Below, in pieces: positions 24,054 to 32,674 of a stretch of DNA of 40,361 nucleotides (positions are counted from its first letter, which is position 1; each line of letters opens with the position of its first letter). The notes beneath the pieces are model-generated. The model ran no database searches. It saw only the letters and a list, made by a program, of their open reading frames with translations, and was not told the DNA's origin. This DNA comes from Chitinophagaceae bacterium (GTDB lineage: Bacteria > Bacteroidota > Bacteroidia > Chitinophagales > Chitinophagaceae), in contig JADBXR010000007.1 of assembly GCA_020403425.1 (NCBI GenBank), positions 90,287-130,647 of the forward strand, read 5' to 3'. The position numbers and the translations under genes were made by a program.

Positions 24054-27000
24054 TTACTGGTTTCCTTTTAAATAGTTTAACAATATGATAGACTGATTGA
24101 ACTGATTTACTGCATCGGTATATTGTAGCTTTGTATTAATGGCGGTTTGCAAGTTTTGAATATACTCCATATAGCCTATTTCTCCTTTGGTGTATGCCGT
24201 GTTTGAAATCCTGATAATATCATCGGCCTGTTTTAATCCTGTAGTTTCATAATACTGCAAACTTTCTTTTGCTTTCAGGTATTCGTTGTACTGCATGGCA
24301 TAATTGCTTTGCAGGTATTGAAATGTTTGCTGTTTTTCTGTTTCAATAAGTGTATTGTTTATTTGTGCTGCCTTTATTTTTGCTTTTTGAGTACCAAAGA
24401 ATAAAGGCACTCCAATACCTACTTGAAGACCTGCTATCCGTGTACCATTGAAATAATCACGGTTGATTTTTGCAGGGTCAAAACCTTTGATAAGCAACTG
24501 ATGATAATAGCCTACATTCAAATCCGGCAGCAATCTGCTTTTTTCTACTTTCACTTGTGCTGTATTTACATTCAGTCTTTGATTATAATACTGGATTAAG
24601 GGCGTTGATTGTAAAGCAGTGGTATCAGCCATAAAAACATCAGGCAGTTTTACCAACTCATTTTCCTTGGGTATAATTTGCTCCGTAGTGTTTACCCATT
24701 TTTGCAATGCCAGTTGATAACTGTTTACGGTAGTGTTAGCCAGTTTTAAATGTAACTGATTTTCTTTATACCGGTTTTCAGCCTGCATCTTTTCCAACTG
24801 GTTTGTTTCACCAGTGTTGAAACGCAGTGTAGCCCTCTTTAAGAAATTGCTGTATATGCTATCCAGCAGCTGCAACAGTTTTACTTTTTGCATGCCATAC
24901 ACAAGATTGTAGTATGCTTCTGTTACTTCTTTTTTAATTTCATTTTGATTTACCAGTTTTGCCTTTTGAGCTAATAAAGTATGCTGTGTCAACAATTTAT
25001 TCTGATTGGCATATACTGTTGGGAATGCAAAATTTTGGATAATTCCAATGCTGTTATCAATATTACCTCCACTGGTGGGGTCTTGTGTGAGTTGCAGATT
25101 TGTTTTATCGGGATTAAAACCTGTTTTCTGCAAAGCCTGTGATTGTTGAATGTTTAAATCGGCTGCTTTCATTTGCAGGTTATTCTTTACTGCTATGTCA
25201 ATACACTCCTGTAAAGTTTTTTGATTGTCTTGTCCATAGGATTTATCTGCAAACAAACTGATGAATATAAACAACAAAAAAATAGCCGTTGTATTATCTG
25301 GTAGTTTTGCCTTCTTCATTTTATTTGGTTTGAAGTTAATTTTGGTGTTAAACAAAATATAGAGTGCAGGAAGTACCAGCAAGGTTAATAATGTAGCTGT
25401 GATTAAGCCACCAATAACTACGGTAGCTAATGGTTTTTGTACCTCACCACCTGCACCAGTAGAAAGTGCCATTGGTAAAAAACCCAATGAAGCAACCGCA
25501 GCCGTCATTATTACCGGGCGTAACCTTACGGATGTTCCTATTCTTACTCTTTCGTATATGTCGGTAATGCCTTCGTCTTTTAGCTGATTGAAATAACCTA
25601 TAAGCACAATACCATTTAACACGGCTACACCAAATAAAGCAATGAAACCAACACCTGCCGAAATACTGAATGGCATACCTCTTAGCCACAATGCTATAAT
25701 GCCGCCAATGGCTGATAATGGTACAGCACTAAATATGAGCAATGATTGTTTTATGCTGTTGAACGTGAAATAAAGCAATACTAAAATGAGTAATAAGGCC
25801 ACCGGTACTGCTATGCCCAAACGCCCTTTTGCTTCTTTAAGATTTTGAAACTGTCCGCCATAGTTATAATAATAACCTGTTGACAGTTTAAGATTTGCAT
25901 CCAATATCGGTTGTATTTCTTCCACTGTGCTTTCAACATCACGGCCATGAACATTGAAGCCAACAAAAATTCTTCGTTGTCCGCCGTCATGACTTATTTG
26001 TGCAGGAGCTGTTTTAAATGATATATTAGCAACCTGGTTTATTGGCACTTTTTTGCCTGATGGTAAAGGCACATAGAGGTTTTCAATATTGCTGAAATCC
26101 TGCCGTAAATCTTTTTGCAACCGCACTACCATGTCAAACCGTTTATCGCCTTCAAACACTACACCTGCCACATTTCCTGCAAAAGCAGTTTTCAGCACCA
26201 TATTTACATCACTGATGGTTAAACCATATTGTGCAATTTTATCTCGGTTGTATTCCACTTGTATTTGTGGTAGTCCGCTTACTTTTTCGACAAAGGGTTC
26301 ACTTACTCCTTTTACATTTTTGATAAGCATTGCAACTTTATTTGCATGGACATTCAAGATTTCCAAATCTGCACCATAAATTTTTATTGCCACATCTTGC
26401 TTTATGCCTGTAATTAATTCATTAAACCGCATTTGCATGGGTTGTGTAATTTCAAAACTTACCCCCGGTAAAATTCTTAGTGCTTCTTCCATTTTTTCCA
26501 TCATTGCTTCACGGGTATGTGCCGATGTCCATTTTTCTTTAGGCTTCATGGCAAGCATCATATCGGCTCTTTCCATCGGCATTGGATCGGTTGGAATTTC
26601 AGAACTGCCAATTCTCGTTACTGCTTGTTTTATTTCTGGAAATTTATCTTTCAAGATTTTCTCTGCCTTGCTAAATATTTCCACTACCTGCGTTAATGAT
26701 GTTCCTTGTTCCATCCTTATTTCAACAGTAAGGTCACCTTCTTCCAATGTTGGTATGAACTCACCACCTAAACTGTTAAAAAGGATTAAGCTGCCAGTAA
26801 ATAATACTATCATGGCAAGCACAATAGTTTTCTTCCAGCGTAAAGCCCAACTCAGCATGGGCTCATAAAGTTTTTGAAAAAAAACAATTATGCTATCGGA
26901 AATATTATTTTTATGTGCAGTTTTCTTGCTAAGAAATAAAGCACTCATCATTGGCACATAGGTTAAGGAAAGTATGAAGGCGCCCAATATTGCAAATGCA

Positions 27001-28451
27001 ACTGTTTGAGCCATTGGCTTAAACATTTTTCCCTCGATGCCTACTAATGCAAAAAGCGGCAGGTAAACAATTAAGATGATGATTTCACCAAATGCTGCAC
27101 TGCTCCTGATTTTTGATGCAGCTTCAAACACTTCATCATCCATTTGTGATTGTGAAAGTTTATTCAATCCGATATGATGATGCTTGCTCATGTAAATTCT
27201 GTGTACAATTGCTTCTACTATGATTACCGCACCATCTACAATAAGCCCGAAGTCAATAGCTCCCAAACTCATCAAATTGCCACTTACACCAAACAGGTTC
27301 ATCAGTATTATGGCGAAAAGCATGGCTAAAGGAATTACAGAAGCTACAATAAGACCCGCCCTTAAATTACCTAAGAGCAATACCAATATAAATATTACAA
27401 TTAAACCACCTTCAATAAGATTTTTCTCTACTGTACCTATTGCCCTGTTCACTAATTCGGTTCTATCAATGAATGGCTCTATTACTACACCTTCGGGCAA
27501 TGATTTTTGTATTTGTACCATCCTCTGCTTTACGTTGGCAATTACCTGTGCAAAGTTTTCACCTTTCAGCATGAGTGTAATCCCTGCCACTACCTCGCCC
27601 TCACCGTTTCTTGTAACTGCCCCGTAACGGGTGGCAGTACCAAATTGTACTGTTGCTACATCACGGATTAAAACGGGTATTCCGTTTACATTCTTCACCA
27701 CAATTTTTTCAATATCACTCAACGACTTTACCAATCCCAAACCACGAATGAAGTAGGCATTGCTTCGTTGCTCTATGTAGCTGCCTCCGGTGTTTTCGTT
27801 GTTGCTCTCTAATGCTTTATAAATTTCAGGGATGGCTATGTCCATTGCATTAAGTTTGTCGTTATCCAAAGCAATTTCATATTGCTTTACATAACCGCCC
27901 CATCCGCTGACTTCTGCTAAGCCTTCTGTACCAGCTAACTGCCTGCGGACAATCCAATCCTGCATGGTACGCAAATCAGTAGCTGTGTATTTGTTTTCAT
28001 ATCCTTTTTTGGTATGAATAATATATTGGTATATTTCTCCTAACCCTGTAGTGATGGGTGCTAATGAAGGTTCGCCTATGCCTTGCGGAATTTGTGCTTC
28101 AGCATCTTTTAGGCGTTCGCTTATCTGCTGCCTTGCCCAATAGATGTCGGCATTGTCTTTAAACACAATAGTTATTACAGAAATACCACTACGGCTAATA
28201 CTTCGCTTTTCTATTACATTGGGAATATTAGCCATTGCCAACTCAATAGGTGTGGTAATAAACTGTTCTACCTCCTGGGCACCTAATGTTGGCGCTTGGG
28301 TAATTATCTGTACCTGGTTGTTGGTAATATCCGGCACTGCATCAATAGGCAACCGTATAGCGGATATAACGCCCCAAATAATGAGAGCCAATGTAAAAGC
28401 ACCCACTACCAATTTGTTTTTTATGGAGAACCGAATTATTTTTTGAAACAT
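24054..28451 (-). CDS. czcA: CzcA-type heavy-metal RND pump fused to a CzcC/TolC-type outer membrane channel
   Basis: One 1465-residue frame joins two proteins. Residues 1 to about 1040 are a complete heavy-metal RND pump, with VPDITNNQVQIITQAPTLG at the start and the proton-relay helix DFGLIVDGAVIIVEA near residue 400. That form (DFG..VDGA) is typical of Zn/Co/Cd/Ni pumps and differs from the A.G..VDAA form of Cu/Ag pumps. From about Met1045 (a possible internal ATG at 25317-25319) the sequence reads like a signal segment, then a whole TolC-like channel (LQECIDIAVKNNLQMKAAD, two helical repeats, ending at 1465). The fused order pump-channel is known in Bacteroidetes. Mature outer-membrane protein may arise by cleavage or re-initiation. 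Only one base separates it from czcB. Confidence 0.9.
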   Translation of the reverse strand: MFQKIIRFSIKNKLVVGAFTLALIIWGVISAIRLPIDAVPDITNNQVQIITQAPTLGAQEVEQFITTPIELAMANIPNVIEKRSISRSGISVITIVFKDNADIYWARQQISERLKDAEAQIPQGIGEPSLAPITTGLGEIYQYIIHTKKGYENKYTATDLRTMQDWIVRRQLAGTEGLAEVSGWGGYVKQYEIALDNDKLNAMDIAIPEIYKALESNNENTGGSYIEQRSNAYFIRGLGLVKSLSDIEKIVVKNVNGIPVLIRDVATVQFGTATRYGAVTRNGEGEVVAGITLMLKGENFAQVIANVKQRMVQIQKSLPEGVVIEPFIDRTELVNRAIGTVEKNLIEGGLIVIFILVLLLGNLRAGLIVASVIPLAMLFAIILMNLFGVSGNLMSLGAIDFGLIVDGAVIIVEAIVHRIYMSKHHHIGLNKLSQSQMDDEVFEAASKIRSSAAFGEIIILIVYLPLFALVGIEGKMFKPMAQTVAFAILGAFILSLTYVPMMSALFLSKKTAHKNNISDSIIVFFQKLYEPMLSWALRWKKTIVLAMIVLFTGSLILFNSLGGEFIPTLEEGDLTVEIRMEQGTSLTQVVEIFSKAEKILKDKFPEIKQAVTRIGSSEIPTDPMPMERADMMLAMKPKEKWTSAHTREAMMEKMEEALRILPGVSFEITQPMQMRFNELITGIKQDVAIKIYGADLEILNVHANKVAMLIKNVKGVSEPFVEKVSGLPQIQVEYNRDKIAQYGLTISDVNMVLKTAFAGNVAGVVFEGDKRFDMVVRLQKDLRQDFSNIENLYVPLPSGKKVPINQVANISFKTAPAQISHDGGQRRIFVGFNVHGRDVESTVEEIQPILDANLKLSTGYYYNYGGQFQNLKEAKGRLGIAVPVALLLILVLLYFTFNSIKQSLLIFSAVPLSAIGGIIALWLRGMPFSISAGVGFIALFGVAVLNGIVLIGYFNQLKDEGITDIYERVRIGTSVRLRPVIMTAAVASLGFLPMALSTGAGGEVQKPLATVVIGGLITATLLTLLVLPALYILFNTKINFKPNKMKKAKLPDNTTAIFLLFIFISLFADKSYGQDNQKTLQECIDIAVKNNLQMKAADLNIQQSQALQKTGFNPDKTNLQLTQDPTSGGNIDNSIGIIQNFAFPTVYANQNKLLTQHTLLAQKAKLVNQNEIKKEVTEAYYNLVYGMQKVKLLQLLDSIYSNFLKRATLRFNTGETNQLEKMQAENRYKENQLHLKLANTTVNSYQLALQKWVNTTEQIIPKENELVKLPDVFMADTTALQSTPLIQYYNQRLNVNTAQVKVEKSRLLPDLNVGYYHQLLIKGFDPAKINRDYFNGTRIAGLQVGIGVPLFFGTQKAKIKAAQINNTLIETEKQQTFQYLQSNYAMQYNEYLKAKESLQYYETTGLKQADDIIRISNTAYTKGEIGYMEYIQNLQTAINTKLQYTDAVNQFNQSIILLNYLKGNQ

Positions 28452-28460
28452 TGATTTTTT

Positions 28461-28607
28461 CTATTTGGTTAGATACCTGTAATAATGAACAATTCTCTCC
28501 GCAATGGCTGCTAAAAGAATGACACAACACAGGGCAAAAACAATAAACTTAATTACTCTTATTGCCAATGGCTCGTTAGCCTTTTTGGACTTTTTTGCTT
28601 TTGCCAT
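28461..28607 (-). CDS. Small membrane protein upstream of the CzcA fusion
   Basis: From the ATG at 28605-28607 the frame has 48 residues: a Lys-rich head (MAKAKKSKKANEPLAIRV), one hydrophobic segment (IKFIVFALCCVILLAAIAE) and a short basic tail. It ends nine bases before the CzcA start on the same strand. The composition is that of a real single-pass protein with a cytoplasmic basic N-terminus, and two adjacent Cys lie in the membrane. I do not recognise a family. It may help assemble or stabilise the pump, as small proteins do for other RND systems; that is a guess from position. A longer start at 28646 is possible but has poor composition. Confidence 0.5.
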   Translation of the reverse strand: MAKAKKSKKANEPLAIRVIKFIVFALCCVILLAAIAERIVHYYRYLTK

Positions 28608-28687
28608 TATGGAATGGAAAAAGGGTAAATTAAAAATGCAGCACACGCCTATTCAACGGCAATGCAGCAAATCAATAAAAGGAGTAA

Positions 28688-29005
28688 TTAGGCTATTTTA
28701 GGCGGTTGCCAAATAGAAAAAGAAACCTCTGTAGAAAAGGAATAATTATAAATTGGATATTTCAAGGATTGAAATACCGCTGTGGCTATATTATTATGAG
28801 CAACAGACTGGTAAAATGCGGATGCCGGACAATGGGAACAACTGCAAAAAGGGGTACAGGCTTCGTCAACAGGTTGCTGATGCTGATGCGATGGAATAGC
28901 GGAAATTTTTTGCTCTGCCTTTGCACTACATTCCTGCTTGTCGTTGCATGGTATGCAGGACAGCACCAAAAGATAAATGCTCATTATGAAGGCAAAAAAT
29001 TTCAT
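28688..29005 (-). CDS. DUF6660-like Cys/His-rich periplasmic protein
   Basis: The 105-residue protein begins with the hydrophobic segment MKFFAFIMSIYLLVLSCIPC, typical of the DUF6660 group found beside metal-efflux genes in Bacteroidetes. The region after it is rich in Cys and His: NDKQECSAKAE, SHQHQQ and CTPFCSCSHCPAS. It should be exported or membrane-tethered and could bind metal ions in the periplasm. It is the first gene of the minus-strand efflux block, ahead of the 48-residue protein and the CzcA fusion. Five bases before its ATG is TATATTTG (29011-29018 on the minus strand), so its mRNA may have almost no leader. The function is not established. Confidence 0.7.
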   Translation of the reverse strand: MKFFAFIMSIYLLVLSCIPCNDKQECSAKAEQKISAIPSHQHQQPVDEACTPFCSCSHCPASAFYQSVAHNNIATAVFQSLKYPIYNYSFSTEVSFSIWQPPKIA

Positions 29006-29397
29006 TCAGGCAAATATAAACAAAGAAATGAAAAGTTTTATCCTTTAATTGTCATCTCTGCATAGTTTACAAACTACACCTTTTGATATGAATCGACCTT
29101 GATTTTATACGGGGTTTTACAAGTTGCATTGTGCAGGATTTCATCTATTGTGCAGACTGAAAGTCGAAACGCTTGCCGGTATAACGCCTAGTTGCCGGGT
29201 AAATTTCTGAGGCAATGTCTCAAGAATTGGATCACGCGAGTATGGTTTAGCAGTATATTAACATTGCAATTACTCTTAAAGTAGCCTTTTAAACGCTCGG
29301 TGCAGGCAGAGTAGGGACTTTTTAAGAACCGGTCATTGCCAATATTGACGTTGCTTTATTGGCAATATTAAATGCGAGATCCGAATTCAAAAAATAA
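29006..29397. other. Intergenic stretch with a 10-bp inverted repeat
   Basis: This AT-rich stretch holds no credible gene. ATTGCCAATA (29335-29344) and TATTGGCAAT (29357-29366) form a perfect inverted repeat with a 12-base loop. The words TTGCCGG near 29174 and 29193 are repeated. It separates the metal-efflux block from the degenerate reading frame that follows. Confidence 0.55.
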
Positions 29398-29838
29398 ACG
29401 CCTAAATCCACCTATATTACAATTGAAGAAGTGAAAAGGATAGTATTGTACGCCAAATTTAATGTTGAAAATGACATAATATGACAATTCCATGAAACGC
29501 CATTATTGGTTACTGGAAAGCAGTTGACTCAATTCAACCTTTACGACGAAAATGGAGAATGCCTTCATCATCTTAAAAATCCTATATCATTAAATGAAGA
29601 TTATTTGATCACAACTGTTGGTGAATCGCACAGTCCATTCAAAATCCTTTTTCCCATAAATTTTCAAAAGTTCAGCCGGTTTTACTTGAGCAGGAGGTTT
29701 CATTTTAAACAAATACTATTGAATAGAATTAGGACTTATTATTTTACTAGTAATCCAGACGCTTCGAAGCCCCTTTTCGCAAAATCCGACGCAAGAACAC
29801 TGGGAATGAAAGGCACTAAAATGGATGATCAAGGATAA
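29398..29838 (+). pseudogene. Degenerate reading frame with one internal stop, family unknown
   Basis: One frame stays open from 29398 to TAA 29836-29838 except for TGA at 29482-29484. Its codon use and sense look protein-like: TYITIEEVKRIVLYAKFNVE before the stop and LLVTGKQLTQFNLYDENGE, LHHLKNPISLNEDYLITT after it. No start codon is placed well in either part. I do not recognise the family. It may be the leftover of a regulator or receiver-type gene, but that is only an impression. It lies between two functional blocks, which fits a decaying recombination junction. Confidence 0.3.
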
Positions 29839-29968
29839 CTTTCCGCCTCTGAACTTGTAAGAAAAATGGAATTGATCTGCTTAAAGCCACACCGCGAAAA
29901 AAATATTATTGATTGAGAGGCTGGAATCGGGTTGAGTGATATTTTATCATGATTCCCAATACTCAGGT

Positions 29969-30001
29969 TTTGTAAAAATCGCCATATCTATGGTAGTTTT
30001 G
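29969..30001 (+). promoter_or_regulatory. Bacteroidetes-type promoter for the two-TM gene
   Basis: TTTG (29969-29972), a 21-base spacer, then TAGTTTTG (29994-30001). The start would be near 30007, about 95 bases before the ATG at 30103. Confidence 0.6.
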
Positions 30002-30102
30002 TGCATTTAGGACTGTTAATTTCTAAATACTTTCTTAAAACAGGTTAACGGTAGCTACATTACTCTTTATTGAAAGTATTTTTAAGGTTGATACGTCTGC
30101 TC

Positions 30103-30837
30103 ATGAAAAACTTGAAATCGGTAATTAACTTTTTTACATTGTCGGATTTTTCATCTTTGACGGCCATTGAAGGACTTGCCAAAAGGCACCATGAAAAATG
30201 GTCAAATCATTATTCTAAGTGGAGTTATGAATCGACAAAGCAGAAACTTCTTTCGGCATATTGGACACGAGTCGTGCCGGTGCATCTTTTTACTCTTTTT
30301 TGTATAGTGTTAATTGCCTGCTCTTACTTTTTATTTCGGCAGCAGAACATATCTGAATTGATTACCGTTATTTCCATAGCAGTAGTTCTCGTTTATTTCA
30401 GTCTCAGGCTTTGGGTTTACAACCCAATTTATATGAATGAATTTGTACCACTGTTGAATAATGCAATTGAAACTTTGAGCGGAGATTATTTGAAGGAAAT
30501 CGATGATGTAAAAAAGGCTCAGTATAGTGCCACTACCATTGTATTAATTCATATTGTAACTAACAAACTCGCCGGATTTCCCATCCTAGAAGGTGGCAGG
30601 GTTTCCAAAGATGAAATGGCAAAGCTATATGGCATTTCAGAAAGGAGTTTTCATGATGCTCTAAATAGTGTGCTTAATGCTGACTGGAAACAAAGCAAAC
30701 GTATGGATACCGAGATGGCCGACGCATTTAAAAAAGCAGGACAATATTTTTCTGCCATAGGCAATATGCGGGCTGTCAGTTTGTTAGGTGACATTCAGAC
30801 TGATGTACTTGTATCAAAGAAACCGCCTGCCATTTAA
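30103..30837 (+). CDS. Hypothetical two-TM protein with a C-terminal HTH-like segment
   Basis: From the ATG at 30103 (an in-frame TTG lies at 30070) the protein has 244 residues. A basic, probably cytoplasmic N-terminal part (KRHHEKWSNHYSKWSYES) is followed by two hydrophobic helices (VVPVHLFTLFCIVLIACSYF and SELITVISIAVVLVYFSLRL). The C-terminal ~120 residues are soluble and include VSKDEMAKLYGISERSFHDA, which has the spacing of a helix-turn-helix. I do not recognise a family. Because it stands first in the run that leads into the mobilization genes and has its own promoter, it may be a membrane-tied regulator or exclusion-type protein of the element; the sequence does not show which. Confidence 0.6.
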   Translation: MKNLKSVINFFTLSDFSSLTAIEGLAKRHHEKWSNHYSKWSYESTKQKLLSAYWTRVVPVHLFTLFCIVLIACSYFLFRQQNISELITVISIAVVLVYFSLRLWVYNPIYMNEFVPLLNNAIETLSGDYLKEIDDVKKAQYSATTIVLIHIVTNKLAGFPILEGGRVSKDEMAKLYGISERSFHDALNSVLNADWKQSKRMDTEMADAFKKAGQYFSAIGNMRAVSLLGDIQTDVLVSKKPPAI

Positions 30838-30941
30838 TGCCAGAATAGCGGAATAATGTTAATGAATATAAAACAGGTAAGATGATGTATACATAAATGC
30901 ATACTGTCACCTGAATTGCTACTGAGTTGGAAACATTTTTT

Positions 30942-31253
30942 ATGACAGAGTTTCCAATGATGGTTCCTATGACTCAAACTGAGTTCTGGGACAAAATGCA
31001 AAGTGTAGTGGAAAAAGTAGTGGAAGCCAAACTAACTACTGCAACTTCTTCAATTTCCGCCACCCTGATACCGGAAAAGGCCCTTCTAAAAGCCTCAGAA
31101 GTCTGCACCATTTTCCAGATCTCCAAGCCCACCCTTTACGAGTGGTTAAAGCAGAAAAAGATTGCCAGTTTCAAGATCCAGTCACGCCGCTATTTTTCCC
31201 GGCAAGACATTGAAGCTATTATCCGGCAAGGGAACAAATTATCCAATCTTTAA
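30942..31253 (+). CDS. Helix-turn-helix DNA-binding protein (excisionase/MerR-like HTH_17)
   Basis: From the ATG at 30942 the protein has 103 residues. The N-terminal half is a helical stretch (TEFWDKMQSVVEKVVEAKLT). The C-terminal half is a winged HTH of the excisionase type: ALLKASEVCTIFQISKPTL, YEWLKQKKIASFKIQSRR, YFSRQDIEAIIRQGN. Such proteins are typical of Bacteroidetes mobilizable elements, where they act as excisionases or as regulators of the mobilization genes. It lies nine bases ahead of the primase gene and should be co-transcribed. Without an integrase in the window, a role in excision cannot be confirmed. Confidence 0.8.
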   Translation: MTEFPMMVPMTQTEFWDKMQSVVEKVVEAKLTTATSSISATLIPEKALLKASEVCTIFQISKPTLYEWLKQKKIASFKIQSRRYFSRQDIEAIIRQGNKLSNL

Positions 31254-31262
31254 TTCTTCGCC

Positions 31263-32180
31263 ATGAACTGCAAAGAATTTAATCAGTTGGCGATAGTTGA
31301 TTACCTTTTAGCATTAGGTCATAAACCGACCAAAATTCAGGGTAATGACTATTGGTATTTTTCCCCCTTCAGGAATGAACGAACCCCTTCGTTTAAGGTT
31401 AACAAAAAATTTAATGTCTGGTATGATTTTGGGCTTTCCAAAGGGGGCAATTTGATTGATTTTGGTATCTTGTATTACAGGTGTTCCGTCAGTGAACTAT
31501 TAGACAAACTCGGACAGCAAAATCCCTTTTTCTTTCATCCGCCATTTTCGTACCCAAAAAAGAAATCATTTTCCCAGGCTGATGAAAAAGGAAAGATCGC
31601 CATTACGGATATTCGAAACAGCATCGAATTAAGGTCATTACAGGAATACTTAACCTTCCGGAAAATCCCATTACATATCGCCAACAGTTTCTGCCGGGAA
31701 GTTGACTTTCTTTTATATGACAAGAAAATCACCGCTATTGGGTTCAAAAACAGTGCCGGTGGCTTCGAGTTACGGAGTGCGCATTTTAAAGGCAGCAGCA
31801 GCCCCAAGGAAGTGACCTTGTTTGGCAAAGATTTTTCAAAAACCATTCTCGTTTTCGAAGGTTTTATGGATTTCCTTTCTTACCAATCCATCCACCAACG
31901 AAAACTGATCCTACTGCCAAAACAGCAGCCCAACTTCCTGATTCTAAATTCCGTTGGGTTTATTGAAAGGATCAAGCCAGGACTTGAAAAATACGCTTCT
32001 GTTCACCTTTATCTTGACCGGGACAATATGGGGGTATCTGTTACCAGTGAGCTTTTGTCACTTGGCAGTAAATACCAGGATAAAAGCCAGTTGTATAAGG
32101 ATCACAAGGACTTAAACGAGTATTTGATAAAAGAGTATCTGGATCAGAGCCATTCACAAAGGAAAGGCATGAGGCCTTAA
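31263..32180 (+). CDS. Primase-like protein with CHC2-like and TOPRIM domains
   Basis: The 305-residue protein has a CHC2-like N-terminal domain (YWYFSPFRNERTPSFKVN, then WYDFGLSKGGNLIDFGI) and a TOPRIM domain (ILVFEGFMDFLSY with the Glu, VHLYLDRDNMGVSVT with Asp-x-Asp). This is the form found in mobilizable elements of Bacteroidetes, where it is thought to make primers on the transferred single strand. The zinc-binding Cys/His ligands of a true CHC2 finger are not visible in the N-terminal part, so zinc may be absent. It follows the HTH gene closely. An interesting hairpin region (32190-32250) separates it from mobC. Confidence 0.85.
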   Translation: MNCKEFNQLAIVDYLLALGHKPTKIQGNDYWYFSPFRNERTPSFKVNKKFNVWYDFGLSKGGNLIDFGILYYRCSVSELLDKLGQQNPFFFHPPFSYPKKKSFSQADEKGKIAITDIRNSIELRSLQEYLTFRKIPLHIANSFCREVDFLLYDKKITAIGFKNSAGGFELRSAHFKGSSSPKEVTLFGKDFSKTILVFEGFMDFLSYQSIHQRKLILLPKQQPNFLILNSVGFIERIKPGLEKYASVHLYLDRDNMGVSVTSELLSLGSKYQDKSQLYKDHKDLNEYLIKEYLDQSHSQRKGMRP

Positions 32181-32189
32181 ATTTTCAGG

Positions 32190-32250
32190 AGCCAGCTATG
32201 TTTCGGTTTTACCGAAACGCTGGCTTTATTCATCCCGCCTCGGGCGGGAT
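32190..32250 (+). promoter_or_regulatory. Two hairpins ahead of mobC, oriT or terminator candidate
   Basis: The first is a long bulged hairpin: AGCCAGC/GCTGGCT outside (32190-32196, 32219-32225), a TAT bulge, then GTTTCGGT/ACCGAAAC inside (32200-32207, 32211-32218) with loop TTT. The second is ATCCCGCC/GGCGGGAT (32232-32239, 32243-32250) with loop TCG. Origins of transfer usually lie next to mobC and contain such repeats. The T-poor tail makes a plain terminator less likely. Confidence 0.5.
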
Positions 32251-32290
32251 TCATAAAGGGAACTGCATCGAGGACAATGAAAAGTGAGAT

Positions 32291-32674
32291 ATGATAACCG
32301 AAACCAAATTACCCAACCGAAACAAAGGCGGGCGGCCAGCAAAAGCTGTTAAACGCAATAAAGTACTGGGCGTAAAATGCACCCTTGTCGAAAAGAGAAC
32401 CATTGAAGCCAAAGCCAAATACAGCGGAGTAAACGTGTCTGAATACTTGCGCAACCTGGCCTTAAGCAGTAAAATTGACATGCGAAAGATCAGGATACCG
32501 AAAGAGATTCTGCAGTTCACCGGCACCCTCAATCACCTGGCCGCCAACCTAAATCAGATCGCTAAAAAAAGGAACCAGTTGGATGAATTAAATGCGCTGG
32601 AAAGAGCCCAATTAAACCAGCTCAGTTTATCAGTAAAGCAGCTTGCTGTAGACATTAAAAATTACATCAAATGA
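32291..32674 (+). CDS. mobC: MobC-like relaxosome accessory protein
   Basis: The 127-residue protein matches the MobC group that helps the relaxase open DNA at oriT. The N-terminal part is basic (PNRNKGGRPAKAVKRNK) and is followed by a ribbon-helix-helix-like section (KVLGVKCTLVEKRTIEAKAK, YSGVNVSEYLRNLAL). The C-terminal part is the family's helical domain: LQFTGTLNHLAANLNQIAK and LSVKQLAVDIKNYIK. The gene overlaps the relaxase start by four bases (ATGA), so the two are translationally coupled. Hairpins 40-100 bases upstream are its likely DNA target. It acts on DNA in the cytoplasm before transfer. Confidence 0.85.
   Translation: MITETKLPNRNKGGRPAKAVKRNKVLGVKCTLVEKRTIEAKAKYSGVNVSEYLRNLALSSKIDMRKIRIPKEILQFTGTLNHLAANLNQIAKKRNQLDELNALERAQLNQLSLSVKQLAVDIKNYIK

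Noticed and set aside
24054..28451. CzcA-CzcC fusion as a lost stop codon or sequence error
   Set aside because: The fused form is known in Bacteroidetes and the frame is open without any disturbance, so fusion is taken as real.
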